Assembly: GCA_963989385.1 (NCBI GenBank)
Contig: OZ022500.1
Coordinates: 17,622,460-17,686,459 of the forward strand
Length of the DNA: 64,000 bases
Direction: 5' to 3'
From: Ctena decussata
Taxonomy: Eukaryota; Mollusca; Bivalvia; Lucinida; Lucinidae
Part shown: positions 1-12,555 of the stretch, one piece after another
How positions within the stretch are numbered: the first letter of the stretch is position 1
Layout of the letters: the number at the start of each line of letters is the position of its first letter
Program-made: the position numbers and the translations under genes
Notes under the pieces: generated by a model
What the model saw: only the letters and a program-made list of their open reading frames with translations
Told to the model about the DNA's origin: nothing
Databases searched by the model: none

Positions 1-14
1 AATGCGATCAACTT

Positions 15-889
15 TTAAGGTGGTGATTCATTGTAAATGCAAAAATCTGCATAAAACCATAAAAAAGTAAGGGATCTCCCTGAAAGTTAGCAGACTTCTT
101 ATTTTTGTTGTTCTTTACAGTTTAGAATACAAAATAGACGTACATGCTGCTTAAAAAAGTGTTTTTATAAGGAAAGATCAAAGGGTAGTTTTCTGCGCAA
201 TAATAATAAAAAAAGCATCGTGATTGAAAATTTACGTAGTACTGAAGGTGCGTTATTGCATAATGAAGAGCGAACTAGCAATTATTTATTCCAACTCTTT
301 CTCAAATTGTAATGTAGACCGGATGAAAACGGTAGCTTTTTCTCAAATGTTCAACCATGTACAAGGTAATGTGCACTGGATGCATTTATTTAATATAGGG
401 TAGGCAAGCATACCTATGTAACACCTACAGTATAGATCTAAATAATACATTACTTACATGACCACTGGTGTGTAGATGAAATTGTTCAACCTTGTTAAAA
501 TAGTCTCACCTGTCTCACCTGTGTGTTTTGACAAAAAAAAATGGACACAGACCGCATCTTTTTTCATCTGCTCAGCCTGATAATATTTGAAAGAGTTTGA
601 AAAAATAATTGCTAGCTCGCTCTCCATTACGCAACAAGGAACTCTCAGCACTAAGTATATTTTCAATAACAATATTATTTTTCAGATTATTGCGCACAAA
701 ATTACCCTTTGATCTTTCCTTATAAAAACACTTTTTAACATTAACAAATGCTGCATTTTGGGAGTCTGAATTGTCAGAAACAACATAAAGAAGGCGTATG
801 CTAAGTTTTGGAAAGATCAGTGGTATTTTAAGTGTTTTATTATGCAGATTTTTGTCTTTGCCCCAAATCAGTGATTATCACCACCTTAA
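15..889. mobile_element. Long foldback MITE flanked by TTAA
   Basis: The two ends are inverted copies of each other. GGTGGTGAT at 19-27 is answered by ATCACCACC near 877-885, and both ends carry TTAA outside (15-18 and 886-889). The match continues inward: 151-205 pairs with 689-740, and 251-312 pairs with 571-640. The stem is therefore about 300 bp around a spacer of about 250 bp. TTAA duplication is the hallmark of piggyBac-type insertion, so a non-autonomous piggyBac-like element is the best inference. The termini do not start with the usual CCC. The short ORFs inside show no protein family. Confidence 0.75.
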
Positions 890-1980
890 AGGTAAAATGC
901 TGCTGAAGGACCCTTGCACAGAAACAAATTCTTTGCTTTATTAAAAAGAAATGGCAAATTTAAACTTAATTGCTTACTTATCTATAGAAACAGTTGAAGT
1001 ATTTCAAAATATCTAAAGGTATGTTTTGTTTATTTTTTGCTTTATACACTGGAAGCCAAAGAAGCCCCGGAGGTATGAAGTTTCCGGATCAACAGTACGT
1101 GCGAATGGCAGTACTTTAGCATGTCGGTCAGTCCGAATATTAAGTTTATTTCTTGTTATAGCTGCTTCGGAATATGATATATTTTTTTTTATAACCGTTC
1201 GAGGTAAAGGGATCATACTTGGTATGACATTTACCTGGATCAAAGCTTTTCCATCTTTTCTACCTTTCCCAAGAGGCATGTCCCAGGGTGGGACCAAAGT
1301 CTAGAGCTTTGTTACGGGAAAATCAACTCATACTGATTACATATGTTTGCTGTGTTAACGTTAATAATAATGATATGCATTTCAAGCGAAAACATTGATA
1401 ATGGCGTTATCCATAACAGTGTAACGTGACGTTACGTAACGTTATTAATTTTGGCACATTTCATTAGATACTAGTATGTTTAAAACTGCTATAACATCCT
1501 TAATAATCTAGATAACTTCATACGGTTTTTACCTTTTTGTTCTATAATGGCATGCGCATTCAGATAACAGAACACCTAAAAATCGAATTTTTATGTCATA
1601 AGGTCGATTTCTATCTGGACGGGCTCAAATATTAATTTTATATAAACCCTGAAGAAAAAGGCTACCCTTCATTAAGCCGCAACCCTGTTTAATCTGTATC
1701 AAAATAATGTAGTAAATAGACATTCTATAAAATTTCCCTTACAAAGTGGAAGATTGTTAAAGGAGAATATATACATATTTATATGTTCTACTGATTTATA
1801 TATATTACATATTTATGTACGTTATATATGGACAGATTTATATGTCAAATACAATTTATACAAAATGTACAATATGATTTGATTACACTGTATAAAGATA
1901 AAATTTCATTTTAATAACTTGTGGAACCAGGGCTATTTCGAACTTAAAAGTGTATAAGTGCATAGTATAACCTAATCGTC
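890..1980. other. AT-rich spacer, no recognised gene
   Basis: Two overlapping open frames of 92-94 codons lie on opposite strands near 1013-1304, and neither resembles a family I know. Stretch 1740-1870 is strongly AT-rich with repeated TATATATT-type motifs. I see no supported feature here. Confidence 0.5.
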
Positions 1981-2106
1981 ATGGTACCATGCTGTCCAAA
2001 ACTAACGGTTGTATGTGGGCAGATGGAGCTCATCAGCCTGGGAGGGAAATAAGAACTACCTGTAGAAGGGTAGGTGCAATCGTTAACCTTGGTTGGCAGT
2101 CCACCT

Positions 2107-2252
2107 AGGAATTCATTGCTAGGTCTGTGGACAAAACGTGCTAAAGAACACCTGTGAAAACAGCATCACTGGGTTGAAGAGGAATTCATTGCTAGGTCTG
2201 TGGACAAAACGTGCTAAAGAACACCTGTGAAAACAGCATCACTGGGTTGAAG
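2107..2252. repeat. 73-bp tandem duplication in the LINE leader
   Basis: Two adjacent near-identical 73-bp copies, 2107-2179 and 2180-2252, both begin AGGAATTCATTGCTAGGTCT. It is a local duplication inside the LINE 5' region. Confidence 0.9.
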
Positions 2253-2726
2253 ACTTCCTAGAAGAAGCCAACGGCCAGTATAGAACACCAACATGAGTTC
2301 AACAGTCGTGTTAGCTGCAAGACCCGAGCGAGCCTTGCTCAGCTTGGTACAACATCTAGATTTCGGAGATCACTGTTGATTAGGATAGGCCTGATCAGCT
2401 TGGCCCTTTCCGTTTGTTGTATCATATTTAGTGGCTTGCTTGGAGAAACCAAGAAGCCACTTCCATCTTATTAGGTCTCCCAAGCCTAGGGGTCAATTTG
2501 GGTTGGTGTAGACTCAACATCAAAGAGTGAACGTCTTCCTAGAAGAGGTCAACTCCCGGGGTGAAATAACACTTTTAGCCAACCGACACGTGCTCATGAC
2601 CAAGGTGAGTCATAAAATTTTCTTGGAATTCGGTTGTGGTCAACTTAATCAGCCTAAAGAAGTATGGTCTCCATCAGGCTGACTTTTGCCCAAGTAACAT
2701 TTTGGAAGACAGACCCAAGGATACTT

Positions 2727-2947
2727 TTGGTTGTTGTGTTATTGTTTAACGTCCACGGTAAACAGCTATGGCTATGTTCCTGGGCAGTCTTAGACCAGTA
2801 CCAAGTGCACTTACTTTCACCAGTAACTGACAACTGCCCTTCTTGAATCAGCGGAAGGGGAAATGAAATAAGTGGCCGGATCGGGTATCAAACCCGGTAC
2901 CTATGACTTATAAGTCAGACGCGCTACCGACTGCGCTACGCGTCTCT
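2727..2947 (-). mobile_element. tRNA-derived SINE (family S1), reversed
   Basis: Read on the minus strand it starts with a tRNA-like head at 2947-2875. The head has A-box-like GCGCAGTCGGTAGCGCG, anticodon loop CTTATAA (anticodon TAT) and B-box-like GGGTTTGATACCC. A body of about 140 bp follows, with a tail rich in AACC/AACA. The body matches the plus-strand copy at 56032-56303, including TTCCGCTGATTCAAGAAGGG. It lies inside the LINE leader, so it inserted after the LINE. The head has no proper acceptor stem, so it is a SINE and not a tRNA gene. Confidence 0.85.
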
Positions 2948-4690
2948 CCCCCCACCCCCACCCCCGCTCCCCGATGATACTTAAATACTGGGTCTGTCTG
3001 GGCCCAGCTTAACAATGGCCACGCCCACCGTTTGACGTTAGTAAGTACATGTAGTTGATAAGTGTGCGACTGATGTGACTAAGGTCGAGAAAATGAGAGG
3101 TAGGGAGAACATCTCAGTAGAAAACTGGTATGTGAGGGCTCTGAGGCCATCCGGGAAACTTGAAAAGCTGATCCACAAAATGGATAGGTACTTCTGGAAC
3201 ATACTGGAGCTCTGAGATATGCATTGAGAACGTTGGTGAAATGTCAACGGATGACAGACACAAGGTTTGCCAACCAGTCTGCAGCAAACTCCCCGTTTGC
3301 GAGCAGCTCCTGTCAATGTCACAACACAATCATAAAGATCTGAGCAAGATGACAAGAAGGTAGACCATTTCTACTAGTAACTCCAGTAAATTACGAAGGA
3401 CATTCTGGTTGTACAATGTGATTGGAATGGCAAGTGGAAGGGAATCACAAACAGTCTGGAGAGACGTATATGGACCTTACTGCAATGCCGAGACAAATGA
3501 GCGAGGTCTCAAACTCCTAAATTTACAACTTTAACAACCTGTACTGACAAAAACCTGGGCCCCACAAACCATCCACAAGGTGGACATAGCACAGCCGAGA
3601 CAGGAAGCATTAAGGCCAGATTACTAGTAACTACATCTTGGAAAGGAAGCGGTTCCAGCGATGAGGACAAAGAGCTTTTTCAGCGCAGACATATGAAGTG
3701 TACATTTACCGTTGATGATTACCCCTCAAGTTCGTCTGAAGGAGACCAGAAAGACAATCCAGCCAAGACTGAGGTTTCACTGTGAGAAGTTCCAAAACCC
3801 AGATGTGGACATGCACGTTCCAAGTAACAATAGGCGGGAAATTTGCACCATTCATCAGTCTGAGGGATGATGACAGACATAGATAGCATGATTACAAACT
3901 ACAATACAACATTGACTGACACAGCCAGTGAGATACTTAGGAAAGAACCTCAGAGGACAACGGCCTGTGTCGCCAGATATGTTCTTGATCTCGCTGATGA
4001 AAGAGATTCGAAGAAGAGCCAGCATGAAACAGAACGAGTGAAAGAATACAGGACAGCCGACAAGAGTGTTCAAAAGACCCTGAAGAAAGCAAAGGAGGAC
4101 AGTGCGAGGAGATTGAAACTTGCCTGAACAAAAATATCAGCGTAACAGATGGTGAAGGATCTAACTTCAGGGAAACAGGGTAGATCAACAAATATTTAGG
4201 ACTCGTCTGGAACATGTCTGAAAGAGCACCAAATTCTCAGCAGATGGACAGAATATTGCTCAGAGCTATACAACCATTTGTCATTGTGACAATACAGTTC
4301 TGGACTGCACTTGGTACTCAGAAAAAGATCTACCTTCGCGAGGCAGCTCAGATTGTAGTAGCTGCACTGAAAGAGGAAAAGTCTGCCGGGGTTGATAATA
4401 TTTCAGTATAACTTGTTCAAGCAGGCAGGAAGACCATGAAAGTCTGTAAAAAAATCCTGAAGAACAGAAGAATGGCCGACCCCAATGACTCCGTCGCTGG
4501 TTACTACGCTCCCTCAAGTGAGCCAACTCTGTCAGAGCTACAGATCCATCAGCCTCAAAATAAAGTCGTGCTTGTCATCTTTAACAGGCTCAAACCCCAA
4601 GTTGAAGAGATTATCGCTGAACAAAATGCTGGTTTCAGTGTCGGAAGAAGCACAACAGAACAGATAGGATATTTCTATGTAGAAATTACT

Positions 4691-5535
4691 CAGGTGAGCA
4701 GATGGTCATTTTTGAGTCTCCTGGGCGTTTTTCGAAATGTCTCCGGGCCAAAATCTACGGTAAAATAAATGTATATTTTAATGCTCAGGGTTGCCAAACT
4801 CTACTATTAAAGGAGAGCGAACCTCTTTTTTTCCTCCTGGGCTCCTGGACTATTTGCCTTTCTTCTCAATTTGGTCAACTACGTAAGAATAAACACCTTT
4901 CTGGAAGGGGTTTATTGTCCAGGAAAGCAAACAGGAAGTCACAAAGTTATCTCCCTTTGAAAAGATGGCAGGAAAACGCGGAGGTATTTTCAATCATCAG
5001 GATCTGCTCTGTTTGCCATTTTTCCAGCAATTTTGACCAAAAGGCTGATCTTATTCCTGACTGTTCTCATATGGTATATGGACGTACATTCGTATTTCGG
5101 CTGAACAAGAGGGGAAACGTTATATCTGCTTCAAGTTTTGAAATACTCCTCTCGTTTTGACCAGCATGCGCATAGCAAAACCGATTGTTTTATTACGACC
5201 TGATTTTAATGTTTAATAATTTCCTTTTGTTTCCTGGGTTTAATCAAGAATGGATATCCAATAAATAATACTTGTCTGTCTTCTGAAGTACTCAATAGTC
5301 AGTCTATTTTGTGGGCCCTGATAACAATATAAATACCACATAAACAACAACAACAACTACAGAAAAAAAACACATCAAACCCCGATGCATACAAAGGTTA
5401 TTATAAAATATGCCCACTAAATTCCATTCGGTATCCTCAGTTTCATATCTGGCCTATTTCCCTAGGGTAGAACACCCTTTCATGACACCTGATTTTAGAT
5501 GGTCAGTTATTCTAGTTTTCTGTTTACACAAATAT
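4691..5535. other. Spacer with one unassigned 152-codon open frame
   Basis: A plus-strand open frame at 4702-5160 has no recognisable domain and no splice-site support, so it is probably chance. The rest is AT-rich, with short A and T runs. Confidence 0.4.
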
Positions 5536-5539
5536 AACT

Positions 5540-5703
5540 GAGCCTCGACACGAGAAACCAACCAAGTGTTTGGAGGTAACTTAGACCCTTGCATACTCTT
5601 TAAGCTCTTAGCGAAGACTCTGATCAGACAGGGCTTATGCCCAGGCTGATCTGAGTGCGCTGGGCTCACAACCACTTTGTTGGTTTTCTCGCGTCGCGGC
5701 TCA
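5540..5703. mobile_element. GAGCCGCGAC palindromic MITE, copy 1 (internally deleted)
   Basis: It begins GAGCCTCGACACGAGAAACC and ends with the inverted form GGTTTTCTCGCGTCGCGGCTC. The left inner arm that full copies carry is missing, so it is 164 bp against the usual 235 bp. Confidence 0.85.
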
Positions 5704-5930
5704 AATATACTATAATACTATCTTCACAATTTGTACGCATTAAATATACGTATGCGTCTGGTCTGTGCGCATTTCGCATTTCTGTTTTTTTTTTTTGTTT
5801 TTTTTTTGTTTTTTCGGGAACACTAAACTCATTACTATTGAATCGCAAATCCGAGCAGAAAATATTTTTCCGGAATATATGGCCAAATGCAAGTTTGCAA
5901 CCAACTAATCAGTGTAGAATCCTGTAGAAA

Positions 5931-6262
5931 TGAAGCGCTGTGGCTCATTGGTTAGTGCACTTGACTCTGAAGCCAGAGGTCGTGGGTTCGAGCCCCGCCC
6001 GAGGCTAAATCTTCCTATGTCCGAACGCGTTTTTCTAGCATCATTTGCAGGGATGATGCTAACAAGTGTGCCGTCCTTCGGATCGGGACGTTAACTGGAG
6101 GCCCCCTGTGCAGGGAGAGTCATCCCCTGTGCAGGTTAAAGATCCCTACTATAGCTACATGGCTATACGTAGGCTTTCATCCTGCAACACCGGAGTGTAC
6201 ATAAGTACACCGTCTGTGTCCCCTTCGGGGGTTAAGGCGTAAATGGAAGAAAGAAAGAAGAA
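5931..6262 (+). mobile_element. tRNA-derived SINE (family S2) with GAAA tail
   Basis: The tRNA-like head has TGGCTCATTGGTTAGTGCA (A box), anticodon loop CTCTGAA (CTG, Gln-like) and GGGTTCGAGCCCC (B box). A body of about 250 bp follows, with a GAAAGAAAGAAG tail. AGAAATG occurs just before the head (5926-5932) and just after the tail (6263-6269), a plausible short target duplication. The acceptor ends do not pair, so it is not a tRNA gene. Confidence 0.85.
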
Positions 6263-6471
6263 AGAAATGGAAAATAATAATCAAACACCTAAAGTTTGTC
6301 ATTTAGAAAAATTCTTTGATTTTGGTGTATTTGCCTAACGCGTACGTCCATTTTTCAATATAGGTCGTATTTCTTTTTATTTGCTTTGCAAAACGGGATG
6401 AACTCCTAAAGGAAAGAATTTTCTGTTCTTGGATCAATGTCTTTCCTTTAAGAGTATACCCCTTTTTGGAA

Positions 6472-8866
6472 ACAAGAGGGCCATGAGGCCCTGAATCGCT
6501 CACCTGAACAATTGGCAAAGTGGCTTTTTCTTATGTTTTGAAATTGTCAAAATATGAGTCTTGGGTAAAAAGTCAAAGAATGACCATGACCTATTGTACT
6601 CATAAATCTTCATGTACTCATTAAGGCAACCATATATACCATTTTTTAGGCAAAACTTTCCATGAAATCTTATGTTCTAGCATTTTCCCATATTTGACCA
6701 TGCCGCAAAAAAAAAGTTAAGGAAAAACCGAGGTCATCATTTGAACAGTCTTGGTAGTACTCTAGTACTCCATGCTACTTACCAAGTTTCAAGGCCATTG
6801 GTGTATTGGTTCTGGAGAAGAAAAAATATTTAAGGTTTATACCATAAATGGGTATGGTGGCCATGTTGGTCATGTGACCTGGACCGTTTGAACAAATTTT
6901 CGTTCAATCAACCCCTGGAGGCTCTATATGAAATGTGATTACAATTGGCCCTTTGCCTTTTGAGAAAATGTTTGAAAATGTCAAAATATGAGAGATCTGG
7001 GTCAAAGGTCAAAGAATGACCTTGACCTCTTGTACTCATAATTCTTCATGACCTCATTAAGACGACTGTATATACCAATTTTTAGGCCAAAAACTTCCCA
7101 TGAAATCTTATGTTCTAGCATTTTCCCATATTTGACCTTGCTGTAAAAAGGTCAAGGTCAACCAAGGTCATAATTTGAACAATCTTGATAGTACTGGAAT
7201 ACCCAATGCTACATACCAAGTTTCAAGGCCACTGATCAATTGGTTCTGGAGAAAAAGATTTTGAAAGGATTTTACCATATATGGTCATGGTGGCCATGTT
7301 GGTCATGTAACCCAGACCATTTGAAGAAATTTTCATTTCCTCGACCCCTGAAGGCTCTATATAATATTTGGTTACAATTGCCGCATTGGCTTTTAAGGAG
7401 AAGTTTGAAATTGTCAAACTATTCTGAGAATTCAGGGTCAAAGGTCAAAGAACGACCTTGACCTCTTGTAGTCATGAATCTTGATGTACACATTAAGATG
7501 ACTGTATTTACCAATTTTTAGGCCTAAATCTTCAAAACTTTCCATGAAATCTTATGTTCTAGCATTTTCCCATATTTGACCTTGCTGTAAAATGGCCAAG
7601 GTCACCCCAAGGTCATCATTTTGAACACTCTTGATAGTACTGGAGTACCCAATGCTACATACCAAGTTTCAAGGCCATCAGTCAATTGGTTCTGGAGAAG
7701 AAGATTTTTTAGGTTTTTACCATATATGGGCATGGCGGCCATGTTGGTCATGTGACCTGAACCATTAGAACAAATTTTCATTCCCTCATACCCTGGAGGC
7801 TCTATATGAAATTTGGTTACAATAGGCCGAGTGGTTTTTGAGAAGATTGCTTGAAATTGACAAAATATGAGAGCTCAGGGTCAAAGGTCAAAGAATGACC
7901 TTGACCTCTTGTACTCACAAATCTTCATTGTACTCATTAAAGATGACTGCATATACCAACTTTTAGACCTTAATCTTCAAAACTTTCCCTGATATCTTAA
8001 GTTCTAGCATTTTCCCATATTTGACCTTGCCGTAAGAAGGTCAAGGTCAACCCAAGGTCATAATTTGAACAATCTTGATAGTACTCGAGTACCCAATGCT
8101 ACATACCGAGTTTCAAGGCCATCGGTCAATTGGTTCAGGAGAAGAAGATTTTTCAAGGTTTTAATCATATATGGGCATTGGCGGCCATGTTGGTCATGTG
8201 ACCTGAACCATTTGAACAAATTTTCATTCCCTCATCCCCTAGAGGCTCTATATGAAATTTGGTTTCAATTGGCCCAGTGGCTGTTGAGAAGATTGTTTGA
8301 AATTGTCAAAATATGAGAGTTCTGGGTCAAAGGTCAAAGAATGACCTTGACCTCTTGTACTCATAAATCTTCATGTACTCATGTAGATGACTGTAGATAT
8401 CGATTTTTAGCCCAAAATCTTCAACGGTTTTCAAGATATCTTATGTTCTAGCATTTTCCCATATAAAAGCACAAGGAAGCAAATTTGACCTTGCCGTAAA
8501 AAAGGTCAAGGTCAACCCAAGGTCATAATTTGAACAATCTTGGTAGTACTCATGTACCCGATGCTACATACCAAGTTTCAAGGCCATCGGCCTATTGGTT
8601 CTGGAGAAGAAGATTTTTTTAGGTTTTTACCATATATGGGCGTGGCGGCCATGTTGGTCATGTGACCAGGACGGTTTGAACAACTTTTCGTTCCCCCTTC
8701 CTCTGGAGGCCATATATGAAATTTGGTTACAATTGGCCCAGCGGTTTCAGAGGAGAAGTCGTTTGAAATTGTGGACGGACGGACGGACGACGACGGACGA
8801 CGACGGACGACGGAGCCTTACCATCCTATAAGCTCCCCCGGAGCCGCTGGCTCAGGTGAGCTAAAA
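6472..8866. mobile_element. Tandem-core element T1, copy A (5 units of about 440 bp)
   Basis: It opens with ACAAGAGGGCCATGAGGCCC followed by GCTCACCTG. It closes with a CGGACGGACGAC simple repeat, the hairpin GAGCCGCTGGCTC, then CAGGTGAGCTAAAA. The GCTCACCTG and CAGGTGAGC segments form subterminal inverted repeats. Five units are marked by GAACAATCTTGATAGTAC-type sequence near 6742, 7178, 7622, 8067 and 8532. The last unit alone carries an ATATAAAAGCACAAGGAAGC insert. The open frames inside are the same unit translated repeatedly. The structure fits a Helentron-like non-autonomous element with a minisatellite core, by inference from its termini. Confidence 0.85.
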
Positions 8867-9136
8867 AAAGAAAAAAAATCGTTTGGAAACAAAAGGAAAA
8901 TGTAGTCACAATTGTGGTCTCCCTTCGCTGTGATGGCGGGAAAAAGAAGGAGTTGTACCCATATACTTAAAGCTGCTTACGCTCACATTAAGAATTGTTG
9001 TGGCAGACATTTTTAAAATATTTGGGGTAAGTACGGTAAAGAGCCAACTTTTTTTTAATTGTGCACGTTCGGAATAACTACTTGCACAAACCCGAGCAAT
9101 ACCGAGGTATTCCTCGGGCTATTTGAAAATACAACT

Positions 9137-9371
9137 GAGCCGCGACACCAGACAGCCAACGAAACGGTTTGCGCCCTGCGAAGACCCAGATCAGCCTGGG
9201 CATCCGCACAGTCTGATCAGAGTCTGCGCTGCCTGCATGCAGGTAGCTTAGGCCCTTTGGTACCATGTAAGCGCTTAGCGAAGCGTCTGATCAGACTGGG
9301 CGGTTACCAAGGCTGATCTGAGTCTTGCTGGGCGCACATCCACTTTGTTGGTTTTCACGCGTCGCGGCTCA
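9137..9371. mobile_element. GAGCCGCGAC palindromic MITE, copy 2
   Basis: Full length, about 235 bp. Ends are GAGCCGCGACACCAGACAGC and the inverted CGCGTCGCGGCTC. Inner arms are GATCAGCCTGGGCATCCGC and its complement. It sits in the middle of another inverted repeat (9081-9430). Confidence 0.9.
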
Positions 9372-9939
9372 CATTTTTTCGAGTAGCACGAGGGATACAT
9401 TGTACCTGGTTATTGCATAAGTTTACCCGAGTAATGTTGCCGAAGGTGACCTCTGATATTGAATCTCGTTCGGCGTTTATGCAAAATCCTGCACAATAAA
9501 TGGAGAAGTGAAGTGGAAATTAAAGAGCAGTCATGTGATTAAACATGCTCATTTTATATTTGAGAAAACCTGGTTACAAGATTATGCGAACTGTGCATGC
9601 GCTGACGGCCCTGTACATAAGTTCATTAATTCTGAACAGGGCAGATACAGGTCACCTTTCAAAATCAAATATTCGCTTGAAGTTTGAAAGCGCTGCGCAT
9701 GTTTTGACTAACCTGCGCATTGCCTTAAGACAGATTTTTCTGGCGATGCAATATTTTGCTGACTAGCTTCCTTGTGCTTTCTAGGTCTCATAAAAAAAGT
9801 GGCTTCCCAATAAACCGCATTTGTACTAAAGTACTAGGAAGTCAGTGGTGTAGCTTTGCAAGAGAAAAAAGACAAAAAAAAGACAGTTAACTAAATGTTT
9901 GTTTTTGAAACGAAAACAGATGCCCCACTTCCCTCATTC

Positions 9940-11905
9940 CTCCCCATCCCCTCATCAAACAGTAGGGTAAAGTTATGGTCCTTATTCTCTGAACGTCAAC
10001 TGGCAATGCTCTGTATTTGCACCAAGTTACATGAAACTATCTGCAATAGTTTTAAGGTTATAGACAGGACCAGTTTCAATACTAAAACTCATAAAGGGAC
10101 AATATAATGTGAACAATGCAGGTTGAGGTAAGGTTCTTGTTTTCTGTATATTGTCTGATGATCCTTTATAACTGTACAAAGTTTTATGAAAATATCTTTC
10201 ACGGTTTTTAGGCTATAGAGTGGGCATGGTTTCCATACTAAAAACTACAAAGAGGCATTAGTCTGTCTATAATGTAGATAGAGTTACAGTTCTTGTTCTC
10301 CGCACATTGTCTGATGCTGATTTATATTTGTACCAAGTTTTGTAAAAATATCTAGAACGGTTTTAAAGTTATAGAACGGGCATGATTTCTGTACTAGAAA
10401 ACTACAAAGGGGCATCATTCTGTGGATACTTGAGAGGGCGTTACGGTTCTTATTTTCTGCACATAGTCTGATGATGCTTTACATTTGTACAAAGTTTCAT
10501 GAAAATATCTGTCAGGTATTAAAGGATAAGGTTGGACACGAAATCCATACTAAATACAACAAAAGGGCATAATTCTTTAAATATTGTAGGTGTAGTAATG
10601 GTTCTTGTTTTCTGCATATCATCCGATGAGCTTTGTATTTGCACCAACTTTCGCAAAAATATCTCAAAGAGTTTCAGAGTTATTAGTGGACCCGATTTTG
10701 ACACTAAAATTTACAAAGGGGCACAGCTCTATCAAAAAACGTAGAAGAGTTACGGTTTTTGTTTTCTGCACATCGTTTGATAATGCGTTATATATTTGTT
10801 CCAAGTTTCATGATAATTTCTTTTTCCAATTTTAAAATGATAGAGCGGACACGATTTCCAAACTAGAAAATTACAAAAGGGCAATTCCGTAAAAAAAAGT
10901 AACTGGAGTTAGTGTTCTTGTTCTCTGCAAAGTGTCCGATCATGCTAAATATTTGTATCAGATTTCGCGAAAATATCCCAGAGGGCTTCATTGTTATGAA
11001 GCGGACACAATTTTCATACTAAAATTTACAAAGGGGCACAACTCCGTCAAAAAACGTAGAAGAGTTACGGTTTTTGTTCTCTGCACATCGTTTGATAATG
11101 CTTAATATATTTGTACCAAGTTTCATGAAAATATCATTTTACAATTCTAAAATGATAGAGCGGATACGATTTCCAAACTAAAAATTACAAAAAGGCAATT
11201 CCGTAAAAAAGGTAACTGGAGTTAGTGTTCTTGTTCACTGCAAAGTGTCCGATCATGCTAAATATTTGTATCAGGTTTCGCGAAAATATCCCAAAGGGTT
11301 TCATTGTTATAAAGCGGACACGATTTGCATACTAAAATTTACAAAGGGGCACAATTACTTAAAAAAATTGTAGGCGACTTATGGTTCTTGTTTTCTGCAT
11401 ATCTTCAAAATTCCGTAAAAATGAAGGAGAGTTACAAATTTGGTTTTCTGCACCTTAACTGACAATGCTTTATATTTGTACCAAGCTTCATGAAATTATC
11501 TTTTACAATCTTATAGTTATAGAGCAGACACGATTTCCAAACTTAAATTACAAAGGGCCATAATTCGGTAAGAAAAGTAATTGGTGTTATCATTCTTGTT
11601 CTCTGCACAGCGTCAGATCATACTTTATATTTGTACCAAGTTCCGCGAAAATATCGGAAAGTGTTTCAGAGTTATAGAGCGGACACGATATCCATACTTT
11701 GCGGACACGATTTCCATACTTTAATTCATTAAGGGCACTATTCCGGAAATAATGTTGGAGAGTTATAGATCTTGTTCACTGCAAACTGTCTGATATGTTT
11801 TATATTTGTACCAAGTTTCGTGAAAAAAATCTTGTACGATTTTAAAAGTTATACATGTAGAGCGGACCCTGTTTTCATACTAAAAATTTGAAAAAGGCAT
11901 TGGAA
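9940..11905. mobile_element. Tandem-core element T2 (about 13 degenerate units of 150-165 bp)
   Basis: Units recur with a shared skeleton: TTCTTGTTCTCTGCACAT, then TTATATTTGTACCAAGTTTC, then ATAGAGCGGACACGATTTCC, then ACAAAGGGGCA. Unit marks lie near 9990, 10143, 10307, 10462, 10611, 10763, 10922, 11081, 11238, 11391, 11440, 11600 and 11780. Alternating units are more alike (10763 with 11081, 10922 with 11238), which suggests a two-unit duplication of about 316 bp. I could not define the termini. No protein frame runs across units. Confidence 0.8.
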
Positions 11906-12555
11906 TGTTATGTTAATATGTTATGTTAATATTACAAATTATGTTAATGAAACACTATGGCCCTCAGTCTAGAATGATCACAATAGGCTATGTGTAACCA
12001 TATTGGTATATGCATGTGTGTTTGCAATGAAAAGTTGCTGTTGAATGTAACTTCTTGAAGTCATTACATTATTATGATATTTATGCAGAGATACCTTGCA
12101 AATTCTAAATGTAAGCAATTTGACGTTGTTAGTTTTTTTCAAAGTGCAATGAAAATTGTTATCAAATATACCGTAACGCTATATCGGACAAGAACACTTT
12201 GGAAAAAAATAATTTGGGCAAATTCCATATACCCCATCAAAGAATTACAACTGGGGAAAATCATGGATGAAAATATGATGAAACAAAGATGAAGACTCAA
12301 CAGGAACAACACCATTGAAATACAGGAGTAAAGGGAAACCACTAGTTGAACCCCAAATGCCCAAGCAAAACACGAGAAAAGTTTCGGTCCCAAACAACTA
12401 AAGTAAACAGAACAAAATGCTGAATTCTGGGGCAATCATTGGGTCTGCTGTCCGATCCAAAGTCGTGAAACTGAAGAGGGAAGCGAAGATATTAAACATT
12501 ACAAGTATTAGGTTAACCACTCAGCATGCTGACTGCAGCATTACATTTATCATAT
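11906..12555. other. Spacer, nothing recognised
   Basis: AT-rich sequence without a supported gene. Short open frames at 12074-12292 (plus) and 12139-12435 (minus) overlap on opposite strands and show no family. Confidence 0.4.

Larger units (their letters stand above)
1985..4690 (+). pseudogene. Degenerate RTE-like LINE (endonuclease and RT remnants)
   Basis: This is a broken non-LTR retrotransposon in plus orientation. Part 1985-2730 resembles a 5' untranslated leader. The apurinic endonuclease start is visible around 3115-3215 (ISVENWYVRALRPSGKL). A linker with PLIGLRDDD and ITNYNTTLTDTASEIL lies near 3850-3930, followed by a lysine-rich helical stretch to 4125. The reverse transcriptase N-part appears at 4340-4420 (KSAGVDNIS) and the finger/palm entry at 4560-4665 (VIFNRLKPQVEEIIAEQNAGF, then GRSTTEQI). 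Many stops and frame changes separate these pieces, and the sequence leaves the family at about 4690, before the YxDD catalytic box. The motif order matches invertebrate LINEs whose endonuclease is often mis-annotated as craniofacial development protein 2. It is not functional. Confidence 0.8.

Noticed and set aside
1013..1304. Overlapping 92- and 94-codon frames on both strands
   Set aside because: No recognised family, and opposite-strand overlap suggests composition rather than coding.
2875..2947. tRNA gene with anticodon TAT
   Set aside because: The acceptor ends do not pair and the sequence continues into a SINE body shared with 56032-56303.
3038..4526. Minus-strand frames of 70-105 codons across the LINE
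   Set aside because: They are shadows of the plus-strand endonuclease and RT remnants.
4702..5160. 152-codon open frame after the LINE remnant
   Set aside because: No domain, biased composition and no splice or repeat support; likely chance.
5931..6005. tRNA-Gln gene
   Set aside because: Good A and B boxes and anticodon loop, but no acceptor stem and a 250-bp SINE body with GAAA tail follows.
6472..8831. Several 60-85 codon frames reading YHIWAWWPCWSCD and similar in the T1 element
   Set aside because: They are the same tandem unit translated repeatedly; frames shift between units and no start or splice pattern supports a protein.
9940..11905. CRISPR-like array
   Set aside because: The units are 150-165 bp and diverged throughout, without constant short repeats and unique spacers; the genome is eukaryotic.
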